64,000 nt of DNA from Cylindrospermum sp. FACHB-282 (GTDB lineage Bacteria > Cyanobacteriota > Cyanobacteriia > Cyanobacteriales > Nostocaceae). Both the position numbers and the translations under genes were made by a program. Position 1 is the first letter of the stretch, and every line of letters begins with the position of its first letter. Positions 10,117 through 17,775 of the stretch are shown piece after piece. The notes below the pieces were generated by a model. The model saw only the letters and a program-made list of their open reading frames with translations, was not told the DNA's origin and made no database searches. The DNA lies in the NCBI RefSeq assembly GCF_014697195.1, contig NZ_JACJRJ010000030.1, forward strand, positions 16,535 to 80,534, given 5' to 3'.

Positions 10117-10722
10117 ATGACTTCATCTAGTCCCTATAAACGCAAAGTACTCTCGAAACCAAGTCAGACTTTCCTAGCAAAAACCTTTCACTGGATTAAT
10201 ATCATCAGCCTAATCTTGATGATTACTAGCGGGCTACAAATCTATAATGCCAATCCGGTGTTTGGTGGGCGTGAGGGTTGGCATTTTCCCGATTTTGTCT
10301 TACTGGGAGGGTGGCTAGCAGGTGCTAGAAACTGGCATTTTGCGGCTATGTGGTTCTTCTCGCTAAACTTACTCTGGTATGGACTTTATATTTTAATCAC
10401 TCGTCGTTGGCAGCGTCGGTTTGTTGATGGCGGTGACTTCAAAGCATTGCAAGTCAGTCAGAACTTAAAGCGCAAAAACTACGCCTGGCATCGGCTAGTT
10501 TACACAGCTATCATTCCAGTTTTGCTACTGGCAATCTTCAGTGGTCTTGCTATGTACAAACCTGCCCAACTACATTGGCTTTCTGGACTATTTGGTAGCT
10601 GGCAAACTCTCCGCACCGTTCACTTTATTACTGTTCCTACAGTCATACTGTTTACAGTGGCTCACTCTCTACTCGCCCTCAAAGTGGGAAGCCTTCGTCT
10701 AATTAAGTCTATGTTCCTGTAG
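10117..10722 (+). CDS. Membrane cytochrome b (b561/thiosulfate-reductase type)
   Basis: 201 residues from the ATG at 10117; an upstream TTG at 10018 would add 33 unlikely residues. Four hydrophobic segments carry conserved histidines suited to bind two hemes (H25, H74, H125, H169/H183), as in the cytochrome b subunits of formate dehydrogenase or thiosulfate reductase. It ends 7 bases before the molybdenum oxidoreductase gene, so the two are very probably one operon, the cytochrome exchanging electrons between the quinone pool and the exported molybdenum enzyme, like MsrQ with MsrP. The partner assignment is inference from gene order. Confidence 0.85.
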   Translation: MTSSSPYKRKVLSKPSQTFLAKTFHWINIISLILMITSGLQIYNANPVFGGREGWHFPDFVLLGGWLAGARNWHFAAMWFFSLNLLWYGLYILITRRWQRRFVDGGDFKALQVSQNLKRKNYAWHRLVYTAIIPVLLLAIFSGLAMYKPAQLHWLSGLFGSWQTLRTVHFITVPTVILFTVAHSLLALKVGSLRLIKSMFL

Positions 10723-10729
10723 AGGTTTT

Positions 10730-11446
10730 ATGAGTCTGATTCTACCCGAACGTACCCTATCCCGTCGCCGTTTACTGCAATTATCTGGACTTTCGGGGGC
10801 AGGGTTGCTTCTGGGTGGCTGTGGGTCAAATTTGTTTTCAAATAATGTCGGGCAAATATTTGAGCCACTCAACCAAACTTTTGAAGCACTTTTGCTCAGT
10901 CACAAGCCTGTGCCTGAATTTTCTGTGAGTGCGATTGAGCCAGAAAAATTGCTGGTCAATACCTTTGACTTCACCCCGCAAATTGATCCGGCACAGTTTC
11001 GCCTGATAATTGATGGTGAGGTTAGTAACCCTATACAATTGACCATGGCAGATATTCAAAAGCTTCCCTTGACTTCAATGGTGATTCGTCATATCTGCGT
11101 TGAGGGTTGGGCAGCAATTGTTCAATGGGGAGGCATCCGATTACGAGACTTAGTGGCATTAGTACGGCCTAAGTCAAGTGTGCGTTACGTCTATTTCAAA
11201 TCTGCCGACGGCTACTATGAAAGCTGGGACATTGCCTCTGCTGTGCATCCTCAAACCCTCATGGCTTATCAAAAGAATGGGCAACCATTATCAGCTGATA
11301 ATGGAGCACCAATGCGCCTAGCATCGCCAATTAAACTGGGCTACAAGCAAAGCAAGTGGGTGACACAGATTACCCTGGTTAGCAACTTGTTGCCGACTCA
11401 AGGCTATTGGGAGGATCAGGGCTATGAGTGGTTTGCAGGGCTATAG
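10730..11446 (+). CDS. Tat-exported molybdopterin oxidoreductase (sulfite oxidase fold)
   Basis: 238 residues. The N-terminus has a twin-arginine motif (LSRRRLLQLSG) followed by a hydrophobic run and a lipobox-like LLGGC (Cys 31), so it may be a Tat-exported lipoprotein. The rest is a sulfite-oxidase-type Moco domain with the Mo-ligand Cys 123 in RHICVEGWAAIVQW and a conserved SPIKLGYKQSKWV near the C-terminus. The family oxidises or reduces small sulfur or sulfoxide compounds outside the membrane; substrate unknown. It sits between the cytochrome b gene and the DUF4079 gene. Confidence 0.88.
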   Translation: MSLILPERTLSRRRLLQLSGLSGAGLLLGGCGSNLFSNNVGQIFEPLNQTFEALLLSHKPVPEFSVSAIEPEKLLVNTFDFTPQIDPAQFRLIIDGEVSNPIQLTMADIQKLPLTSMVIRHICVEGWAAIVQWGGIRLRDLVALVRPKSSVRYVYFKSADGYYESWDIASAVHPQTLMAYQKNGQPLSADNGAPMRLASPIKLGYKQSKWVTQITLVSNLLPTQGYWEDQGYEWFAGL

Positions 11447-11493
11447 TCTGTTCCTACTTAAATTCTGAGAAAATATTCATCCAGAGGTACGAG

Positions 11494-12231
11494 ATGGAAT
11501 TTAGAGATGTGATCTTGTTGTTGCATCCAGCGATCGCTATTGTTGTAGTTTTTCCCCTAATTGGCATCGTTATCAACCGCGCTTTCCAAGTCCGTCAACG
11601 TCGATTGCAAACCGTAGAGATAGGAAAAAGCAAAATTCCCCCGGTTGTCGGACAAGAACACGTCCAGTTAGGACGCTGGCTAACGGCAGCAGTTGTAGGC
11701 GTTGTGCTGATAGCGCTGGCTAACGATATTTTAGCCAATATTTTAGATAACAAAGTTTGGATTACAGCACCATTCCAAGTAATCTTTATCGGGCTATTGT
11801 TTCCTTTGGCGATCGCTTCTCTGTATTTACTCTATCGGGCAAAAGAGCAGAACTGGCGTGGTATATTTGCATCCCTGAGCGGCATGGGCTTAGTAGTGCT
11901 TGGTTGTCAAGATGGTGTCTACCGCAAAACTGACCAGTGGTATGTTTCCCACTACTACTACGGGCAAATTGCCGCTCTATTGATGATTTTTTCACTAGCT
12001 ATCTTACCAGAAATCTACAAAGATAAAACCAATCGCTGGCGCCAGGTTCACATCATTCTCAATTCTACCGCCCTCTTACTATTTATCGGGCAAGGAATCA
12101 CGGGAACACAGGCATTGTTGGAAGTTCCCCTCACTTGGCAAGAACCCTATGTCCAAATGCTTTACAAGCTAAAGTGTGACACTAAACCCTGCACAATTCA
12201 AGCGCCTTCTCTACTCCAAAATTCTCAATGA
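11494..12231 (+). CDS. DUF4079-like integral membrane protein
   Basis: 245 residues from the ATG at 11494 (MEFRDVILLLHP). A longer frame begins at 11428 inside the preceding gene and looks artificial. About six hydrophobic segments with His near the first helix (LLHPAIAIVVVFP) fit DUF4079, a cyanobacterial membrane family with cytochrome b561-like histidines. It follows the molybdoenzyme by 47 bases and is probably the third gene of the operon, perhaps another heme-binding electron carrier. Confidence 0.75.
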   Translation: MEFRDVILLLHPAIAIVVVFPLIGIVINRAFQVRQRRLQTVEIGKSKIPPVVGQEHVQLGRWLTAAVVGVVLIALANDILANILDNKVWITAPFQVIFIGLLFPLAIASLYLLYRAKEQNWRGIFASLSGMGLVVLGCQDGVYRKTDQWYVSHYYYGQIAALLMIFSLAILPEIYKDKTNRWRQVHIILNSTALLLFIGQGITGTQALLEVPLTWQEPYVQMLYKLKCDTKPCTIQAPSLLQNSQ

Positions 12232-12300
12232 ATCTATCTGCAAATTATGTAACAGTACTCTAAGGCAATATTAGCGATTTTCAAATCAGATTAGTTCTAA

Positions 12301-12978
12301 TTAAGACTCTCGCAGTGCATACCCCACACTACGCACAGTGTGAATCAATCTTTTTTCGTTATTTTCCTCCAGCTTCAGACGCAAGTAGCGGATGTAGACT
12401 TCGATGATATTGGAATCACCCATGAAATCGTAACCCCAAACTTTTTCTAGAATTTGATCTCTAGTAAATACCTGACGGGGATGGGAGAGGAGATACTCTA
12501 ATAAATCAAACTCTTTTGCCGTTAACTCAATTGCTCGCTTACCCCGATAAACTTGGCGAGTACGGTGATTTAAACTCAAGTCTTCAAACTGCAAAACATC
12601 CTCATCTGGTTCTTGGGTGCGGCGTAGATGAGCGCGAATTCTGGCTAACAGTTCCTCAATACTAAATGGTTTGACTACATAATCATCGGCTCCCGCATCC
12701 AAACCTGCCACGCGATCGCAAACTTCGTCTTTTGCAGTCAATAAAATCACTGGTACTGAGTTGCCAGTGGCCCGCAGACGGCGACAAATTTCTACACCTG
12801 ATAAACCTGGCAACATCCAATCAAGAATGGCTAAATCTGGCGATGACTCTCGCGCTAGCGTCAACCCAGTCATCCCATCATGGGCCACACTTATCTTGTA
12901 ACCTTCACTAATCAATTCTAATTCGACAAATCGAGCTAGTTTAACTTCATCTTCAACTAAGAGGATGTGTGCTGTCAT
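12301..12978 (-). CDS. OmpR/PhoB-family response regulator
   Basis: 225 residues: receiver domain with E9/D10, phospho-acceptor D53 in LAILDWMLPG and a Lys in DDYVVKPF, then a winged-helix DNA-binding domain (about residues 128-224, with ELTAKEFDLLEYLLSHP and TVRSVGYAL). It follows its sensor kinase on the minus strand after 51 bases, so the two form a two-component operon. It faces the cytochrome/molybdoenzyme cluster, which may be a target (inference from position only). Confidence 0.94.
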   Translation of the reverse strand: MTAHILLVEDEVKLARFVELELISEGYKISVAHDGMTGLTLARESSPDLAILDWMLPGLSGVEICRRLRATGNSVPVILLTAKDEVCDRVAGLDAGADDYVVKPFSIEELLARIRAHLRRTQEPDEDVLQFEDLSLNHRTRQVYRGKRAIELTAKEFDLLEYLLSHPRQVFTRDQILEKVWGYDFMGDSNIIEVYIRYLRLKLEENNEKRLIHTVRSVGYALRES

Positions 12979-13029
12979 TTTTTTTACTATTAAACTAAAT
13001 AATATCGCTAGAGTATAACTATTGACTAG

Positions 13030-14448
13030 CTATGCAGGTAAATTGATTGTAAATACAGTCCATTCCCCTAACTTTGATTGCACACTCACACTACCCCTCA
13101 TACCCTCTACAAGTGTCTTGACAATCGATAAACCCAAACCACAACCCCCAGTCCCATGACTGCGAGATTCATCTACGCGGTAAAAACGCTCAAAAATACG
13201 TGTTTGGTGTTGTAAAGGAATGCCATAACCCTTGTCGCAAACTTGAATAACTGCTTTGTCATCTAACCGATGTAACTTTAAAAGTACGGGACTACCAGCT
13301 TCAGAATACTTTACAGCATTATCAATCAAATTCAGCAATACTTGTTTCAGGCGATTGTAGTCTGCTTTCACCTCAATTGGGTAAGTTGTTGACTCAATTG
13401 TAATTAGGCGATCGCTATAGGTCTCTGCCATCACAACCACTTCTTCAACCAATTCATTCAGCACATAAGATTTAATTTGCAAGTGTAAATAACCACTATC
13501 TGCCCGTGCTAAGTCAAGTAAATCTTGTAGCAGGCGGATTGTATGTTCGGCTTCCGATGCAGCAGTTTCTAAAGCTTCCCGTTGGATTTCTGTTAAGTTA
13601 TTTTGTCTTCGCAAAACACTTTGCAAATAACCATGTACAATAGTTAAAGGTGTGCGTAATTCGTGAGAAACATTACTCACAAATTGTCGCTCTTGCTCCC
13701 AAGATTCAGAGAGGCGAGATAACAGCATACTTAAGGTTTGAGCTAACTCTTTAACTTCGCTGGGTGCGTTATCAAGATATAGCTGTGCTTGTCCTAAATC
13801 TTCTGCGGAAATGGCAGCAGTCATTTGACTTAGCTGGCGCAGAGGTTGCAGAGAACGCTGAATATAAAATGCGCTGGCAACTATGCTCACAGCAATTGCC
13901 GAAATACTGGCAATACTCAAACTTCGCACCATAGCTACAAACATCGTTTGTTCGCGGGTAATATCCTGGACTACAAATAGCTTACCTAGCAGCTTACCCT
14001 GCACTTGCAAAGAACCACCACTCAAAATAAAGTAGCTTTGATTAACTTTGTAAACTTGGGGTTTAATCGACATCTTGGTAAGAGACATTAACTTAGCCAC
14101 CGTAGAATCAGATAACAAATCTAAAGTGGCAGATTTAACCAAAATTTTCTGATCAGGACTTTTTAGCCATAATAATGTCCTGGTATTTGCCAAGTTATTA
14201 ATAGCCTTTTGCAATCCAGTTTCAGGTCGCATCATTTCACTATAAACTTCCACGTCACGCGGTAAGCGTTCAGCAATTTGTTCTATGTTATGCTTATGAC
14301 TATCAATCAATATTTGCTGCATTTTCCAACTAGTCCATACAGTCAGGCTACCTAATACCAAAGCTGAAAAAGCAGCAATACCAATTGTCAGGCGTAGCCG
14401 TAGTGAAAATGGGTCAATTTTCAGCCAATTTTTTCTGATCTGCTTCAC
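13030..14448 (-). CDS. Membrane sensor histidine kinase
   Basis: 472 residues: membrane helix about 19-41, an extracytoplasmic sensor loop of about 130 residues, a second helix about 173-196, HAMP linker, HisKA with H262 in [20 protein letters not shown], and HATPase_c with the N-box (QVLLNLIDNAVKYS), DKGYGIP and GTGGCGLGLSIVK boxes. First gene of the operon with the OmpR-family regulator downstream. The sensed signal is unknown. Confidence 0.94.
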   Translation of the reverse strand: MKQIRKNWLKIDPFSLRLRLTIGIAAFSALVLGSLTVWTSWKMQQILIDSHKHNIEQIAERLPRDVEVYSEMMRPETGLQKAINNLANTRTLLWLKSPDQKILVKSATLDLLSDSTVAKLMSLTKMSIKPQVYKVNQSYFILSGGSLQVQGKLLGKLFVVQDITREQTMFVAMVRSLSIASISAIAVSIVASAFYIQRSLQPLRQLSQMTAAISAEDLGQAQLYLDNAPSEVKELAQTLSMLLSRLSESWEQERQFVSNVSHELRTPLTIVHGYLQSVLRRQNNLTEIQREALETAASEAEHTIRLLQDLLDLARADSGYLHLQIKSYVLNELVEEVVVMAETYSDRLITIESTTYPIEVKADYNRLKQVLLNLIDNAVKYSEAGSPVLLKLHRLDDKAVIQVCDKGYGIPLQHQTRIFERFYRVDESRSHGTGGCGLGLSIVKTLVEGMRGSVSVQSKLGEWTVFTINLPA

Positions 14449-14737
14449 TTTTTTAGTTGCGGCTTGGGTGTTATAAAAGATATTATTAATATAATTTAAC
14501 TGAAAAATATAAGATTACTGTCAAGTATCGATTTTTTTTGAGTTCACCTCTCAATTACTCAAAATTTCCTCTAATAATAATTTAACCGTACTTGCCAGTA
14601 ATTATATTAATTTAAGCTGAGAATTGGCTGAAAATTTCTGCTGATGTTTACCTCCCCAGCATTTTACACCAGTGATAGCTGATTACAAAACAAATTCAGC
14701 TTTATCTTTAAATCACACACCCTAAATTTATCCAGAT
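14449..14737. other. Intergenic spacer upstream of sensor kinase
   Basis: AT-rich spacer of 289 bases holding the promoter side of the two-component operon and the left boundary of the accessory region. In the frame of the PIN remnant there is a TAA at 14723-14725, so the missing N-terminus of that toxin is not encoded here. Confidence 0.45.
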
Positions 14738-15025
14738 ATGGTATCAGAAGTATTAGTCTATCCCTTATGGCAAGGAAACACAATATTAGCTCAACAATAT
14801 CGTAATATTCTCTTCAATTGCCAAGGTTTAACAAGTATCGAAGTTTCTCCAAATATTGCCGAAAATGCTGCCAAATTAAGAGCGGACTACAATTTAAGAA
14901 CACCTGATGCTATCCAGATGGCTACCGCTATTCGTGGAGGTGCTTCGTTTTTCTTAATAAATGATGTACGTTTACCATCTTTACCAGGTTTAACGGTGTT
15001 GGCTTTGAATCAACTGATAGGTTGA
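14738..15025 (+). pseudogene. PIN-domain toxin (VapC-like), N-terminally truncated
   Basis: 95 residues matching the C-terminal two thirds of a VapC-like PIN ribonuclease: SEVLVYPL (helix with the conserved Glu), RTPDAIQMATAI (conserved Asp) and FLINDVRLPSLPGL (last Asp). Family members start about 35-40 residues earlier with a DTSVLI-type strand carrying the first metal-binding Asp; this is missing and a stop codon lies five codons upstream. No antitoxin gene precedes it. It is most likely a dead remnant. Confidence 0.75.
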
Positions 15026-15049
15026 GTATTTTTTGGTAATGCGATGATC

Positions 15050-15200
15050 TCATCCCCACACTCCGAAACAGCGATACCTGCGGTAAGCGACGCTAATGCA
15101 CTCTACACACTCCCCCACACTCCCAAAATCATACTCCGCAGCGTTCCAAAGTGTGATATCTACGGTAAGCTACGCTAACGCATTCTCTACATCCCTAGCT
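15050..15200. repeat. Island repeat block 1
   Basis: Contains two degenerate copies of a motif GATAYCTRCGGTAAGCKACG (around 15071-15100 and 15157-15185) plus CATACTCCGCAGCGTTCC near 15129, which recurs near 16162. It is a member of the repeat blocks that separate the gene modules of this island; see 16045-16260 and 17030-17215. Confidence 0.6.
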
Positions 15201-15239
15201 ACTTACCCTACAACCTCAAACTGCTAAAATGATAATTGA

Positions 15240-15581
15240 CTAGGCTATTGCAAATTCTGTAAATTTTCTCACATCTGGAGGCTGAAAAGCTAAGACAATA
15301 TCATTGGTAGTTACACCCAATCTGATTAATTCAGTCGCTATTCCCTCTTCTGTCCAGTCTTCTTCTATGTAGATTTTTTGATTTTTAATCCGAATATGTA
15401 CATGAGTATATTTAAGCCTTTTGCTACCTTGCCAATCTACGGTCAACCAGAGATAATGATCATGGGTTTCATCAAATACTAAACAAGTTTCTGAATGCTC
15501 ATCTGGTGATTGACGAGATAAGTTGTCATATTCAGTTAGCACTTGTTTAATTAACTCCCGATATTTCGTTAGTTTATCCAT
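15240..15581 (-). CDS. xisI: XisI-family protein
   Basis: 113 residues, full length for the XisI family ([19 protein letters not shown] at the N-terminus, then HYLWLTVDW and [17 protein letters not shown] blocks). In Anabaena PCC 7120, XisH and XisI are needed together with the recombinase XisF to excise the fdxN element in heterocysts. Here no XisF-type recombinase or fdxN element is visible, so this is one of the many stand-alone xisHI pairs of Nostocales whose role is not settled. It overlaps the end of xisH by 13 bases, suggesting translational coupling. Confidence 0.9.
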   Translation of the reverse strand: MDKLTKYRELIKQVLTEYDNLSRQSPDEHSETCLVFDETHDHYLWLTVDWQGSKRLKYTHVHIRIKNQKIYIEEDWTEEGIATELIRLGVTTNDIVLAFQPPDVRKFTEFAIA

Positions 15582-15985
15582 AAAGTAATTTCCTCCTTTT
15601 CATTGTTAAAAATAATAAATTCTATTTTGTGAAGTTTAACTACTGCTTGAATAGATTTCCTTTGAAAGAAAGTATCAAATATTGTATCTCTAATTGCTAA
15701 ATAAATTTCATAATTTTTATTAGATAATTGTAAAATATCACGGTATAAAATATATTGTCCCAAAGCGTTCTCAAAATCTCTCATGGGTGAAGGACTGATA
15801 AAACTCTTGATTTCAACAACTATTTTTCGTCCTTGTTGTTCTACTAATAAGGCTTTTTCTACAAATAAATCAGCATAAAGTTCTGCATCTTCATACTGCA
15901 AAAAATAGGGGTCAGCTATAATTGTCCAACCATCTTTAATTAAGGCATTCTTAACAGCATCATGATAAATGTCTTTTGCTGGCAT
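15569..15985 (-). CDS. xisH: XisH-family protein
   Basis: 138 residues, full length for the XisH family ([20 protein letters not shown] start, [14 protein letters not shown] near the C-terminus). The core carries a nuclease-like pattern, D39 in YADLF followed by E58 and K60 in VVEIKSF, compatible with a PD-(D/E)XK-type fold. First gene of the xisH-xisI pair. See xisI for the known role in fdxN element excision. Confidence 0.9.
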   Translation of the reverse strand: MPAKDIYHDAVKNALIKDGWTIIADPYFLQYEDAELYADLFVEKALLVEQQGRKIVVEIKSFISPSPMRDFENALGQYILYRDILQLSNKNYEIYLAIRDTIFDTFFQRKSIQAVVKLHKIEFIIFNNEKEEITLWIN

Positions 15986-16333
15986 TTGTTCCTGGCAATA
16001 TTGGCTAGGTATTCAGTCTAGTTAATATCATTATACTAATTGACCAGGCGATCGCATTTCCTCTACATCTCCAAAACACCGATACCTAAGGTAAGCTACG
16101 CGATGGGCTACGCCCCACCGTAGGCGATCGCATTCACACACACCCCCACACCACCAAAATTATACTCCGCAGCGTTCCCAAGAGCGAACTGACAAGTCAG
16201 CACTTGTGCTATCGCACTCCCTCGCATTCCCAAACAGCCGCTTCTTTATAAGACGCTACGCGAATGATTAATCAGGAAAATAGGACTTGCTTGTTATAAT
16301 GGTGTTTGTGGTTAATACGAGAGAAATTATCTT
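15986..16333. repeat. Island repeat block 2 (spacer)
   Basis: 348 bases without a gene. Holds the first copy of the perfect 74-bp direct repeat (16051-16124), an inverted-repeat-rich segment (CGATGGGCTACGCCCCACCG) with HIP1 sites, CATACTCCGCAGCG-like DNA shared with block 1, and GCGAACTGACAAGTCAGC (16184-16201), which recurs at 17061-17078. The promoter of the downstream antitoxin-toxin pair should lie near 16265-16330. Confidence 0.7.
16051..16124 (+). repeat. 74-bp direct repeat, copy 1
   Basis: Identical base for base to 17088-17161; the first flanking bases differ on both sides. The pair brackets the VapBC-like module. Confidence 0.95.
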
Positions 16334-16609
16334 GTGAAATCTACATTTAACTGGAATCCAGAACAGACTTTAGTTGAAAAACTGATAAATTTGGCTAGTA
16401 AACGTGGTCAATCACCGGAATCAATCATTAGTGAAGCTGTTAGATTATACCTGGAAAATCAATCGAGAGAAACAGTTAATGATGCTGTATCTGATCCATT
16501 AATTGGCTTATTTGCAGCTACACCTGATTTAGCTATTAATTCAGAAGATATTCTCCAAAGTGAAGTGACTGAGAAATCAGGTTGGACATGGAAAGAACCT
16601 CAGCAGTAG
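16334..16609 (+). CDS. VapB-like antitoxin
   Basis: 91 residues from a GTG at 16334. The N-terminal half (FNWNPEQTLVEKLINLASKRGQ then SPESIISEAVRLYLEN) has the look of a ribbon-helix-helix-type DNA-binding antitoxin; the C-terminal tail is acidic and Trp-containing (WTWKEPQQ), suited to wrap around a toxin. It overlaps the PIN-toxin gene by about 22 bases, the usual arrangement of antitoxin first and toxin second. Autoregulation of the pair is expected but not shown. Confidence 0.75.
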   Translation: MKSTFNWNPEQTLVEKLINLASKRGQSPESIISEAVRLYLENQSRETVNDAVSDPLIGLFAATPDLAINSEDILQSEVTEKSGWTWKEPQQ

Positions 16610-17007
16610 CTGATACTGGCTTTGTTGTAGCATTGTTAAATCGTTTAGATACAATGCACAGTAGTGTTACACCAGTATATACACAACAAAAACAAATTTT
16701 ATTGCCACAAACAGTATTAGCAGAAGTAGCTTATTTAGTAGGGCGTAATGCAGGTTCAGCGACATTAGTAGCTTTCTTAAAAGGATTATCTGCAAGTAGA
16801 TTTATTTTAGTACATTTGACAGATCAAGATGTAATCCGTGTGGCAGAAATTTTGGATGAATATGCAGATAGTCGGATTGATTTTGTAGATGCAAGTGTTA
16901 TGGCTATAGCTGAACGTTATGCTATTAAAACAATATTGACCTTAGATCAGCGAGATTTTAGATTATTTCGACCTAACTATTGTGATTGTTTTGAAATTTT
17001 GCCTTGA
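16588..17007 (+). CDS. PIN-domain toxin, VapC-like ribonuclease
   Basis: 139 residues from the ATG at 16588 (a TTG at 16582 is possible). All acidic PIN positions are present: D9 in VADTGFVVALL, E46 in LAEVAYL, D98/D101 in RIDFVDASVMAIAER and D120 in LTLDQRDF. The fold cleaves RNA with Mg2+; VapC toxins usually cut tRNA or rRNA. It overlaps the upstream antitoxin gene, so it is an intact toxin-antitoxin pair, unlike the two broken toxins nearby. Confidence 0.88.
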   Translation: MERTSAVADTGFVVALLNRLDTMHSSVTPVYTQQKQILLPQTVLAEVAYLVGRNAGSATLVAFLKGLSASRFILVHLTDQDVIRVAEILDEYADSRIDFVDASVMAIAERYAIKTILTLDQRDFRLFRPNYCDCFEILP

Positions 17008-17029
17008 AGGAAATAACTTTTAACAAAGT

Positions 17030-17215
17030 AGCGATCGCACCTCTCCTACACTTTCAAGCAGCGAACTGACAAGTCAGCGCTGGCGCTATCGCATTTCCTC
17101 TACATCTCCAAAACACCGATACCTAAGGTAAGCTACGCGATGGGCTACGCCCCACCGTAGGTGATGGCGCGGAGCGCCCGCTGGAAGCGATCGCATTCCC
17201 ACACCTCCCAAACAG
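17030..17215. repeat. Island repeat block 3
   Basis: Holds the second copy of the 74-bp direct repeat (17088-17161), the 18-bp GCGAACTGACAAGTCAGC (17061-17078) shared with block 2, and a GC-rich hairpin-forming tail (GGCGCGGAGCGCCCGCTGG). It separates the VapBC-like pair from the Phd/ParE remnant pair. Confidence 0.7.
17088..17161 (+). repeat. 74-bp direct repeat, copy 2
   Basis: Perfect match to 16051-16124, offset 1037 bases. Confidence 0.95.
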
Positions 17216-17282
17216 CTATATCTTCCCTTGACAAATATTTTCATACAATTAACATGAAATTATCAAATAATTTATTGAAATT

Positions 17283-17573
17283 ATGCTGTTTAACCTGAGC
17301 AATATTCACCCCTTATCAGAATTTCAGCGAGGAGCAAAGATGTTTATTGATAAGTTGAAAGAAACTAAAGCTCCTATTGTGCTGACTGTGAATGGTAAAG
17401 CTGCTGCTGTGGTTCAGGATGCTGAAAGTTATCAAAAACTGATTGATAGACTTGAATTACTAGAATCTATTGCCACGATACGTAAAAGTATAAATGAGTT
17501 TGAACAAGGTGAGGGTATGCCCTTAAATCAAGCATTTGCAGAATTTAAGAAAAAATATGGCATACCGGATTGA
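17283..17573 (+). CDS. Phd/YefM-family antitoxin
   Basis: 96 residues. The N-terminal part (SNIHPLSEFQRGAKMFIDKL, then KAPIVLTVNGKAAAVVQDAESYQKL) is the classic Phd/YefM DNA-binding fold. The C-terminal part would neutralise a RelE/ParE toxin. A toxin frame starts at 17557 and overlaps this gene by 17 bases, but that frame is interrupted by a stop codon, so the antitoxin is now an orphan. Confidence 0.88.
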   Translation: MLFNLSNIHPLSEFQRGAKMFIDKLKETKAPIVLTVNGKAAAVVQDAESYQKLIDRLELLESIATIRKSINEFEQGEGMPLNQAFAEFKKKYGIPD

Positions 17574-17691
17574 GATTTCACCTAGTGCTATTGCTGATAT
17601 TGAGAGTATTTTCCTGTGAATAAAAGAGGATTCACAGGAAAGAGCTTTTCGTTGGGTGCGGGGATGTGCAGTTTCAGTAATGAACTTTTGA
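17557..17691 (+). pseudogene. RelE/ParE toxin, nonsense mutation and 3' truncation
   Basis: From the ATG at 17557 the frame reads MAYRIEISPSAIADIESIFL, then TGA at 17617-17619, then in the same frame IKEDSQERAFRWVRG and on to a second TGA at 17689-17691. RelE/ParE proteins carry a Trp at the position of the first stop in this helix (a FxWIKE-like pattern), so a TGG to TGA change is the simplest explanation. The C-terminal strands are also absent. The toxin is dead while its antitoxin remains intact. Confidence 0.8.
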
Positions 17692-17775
17692 AGCTTTAAC
17701 CGTGATTATACTGGATAACAATATGTATTGTGTAAATTATAATAGTTTTGATGAGCATTTCTTAGATTATATTCT

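Noticed and set aside
15050..17215. Possible CRISPR array in the island repeats
   Set aside because: Repeat blocks are few, unequal and irregularly spaced with genes in between; no regular repeat-spacer pattern and no cas genes.
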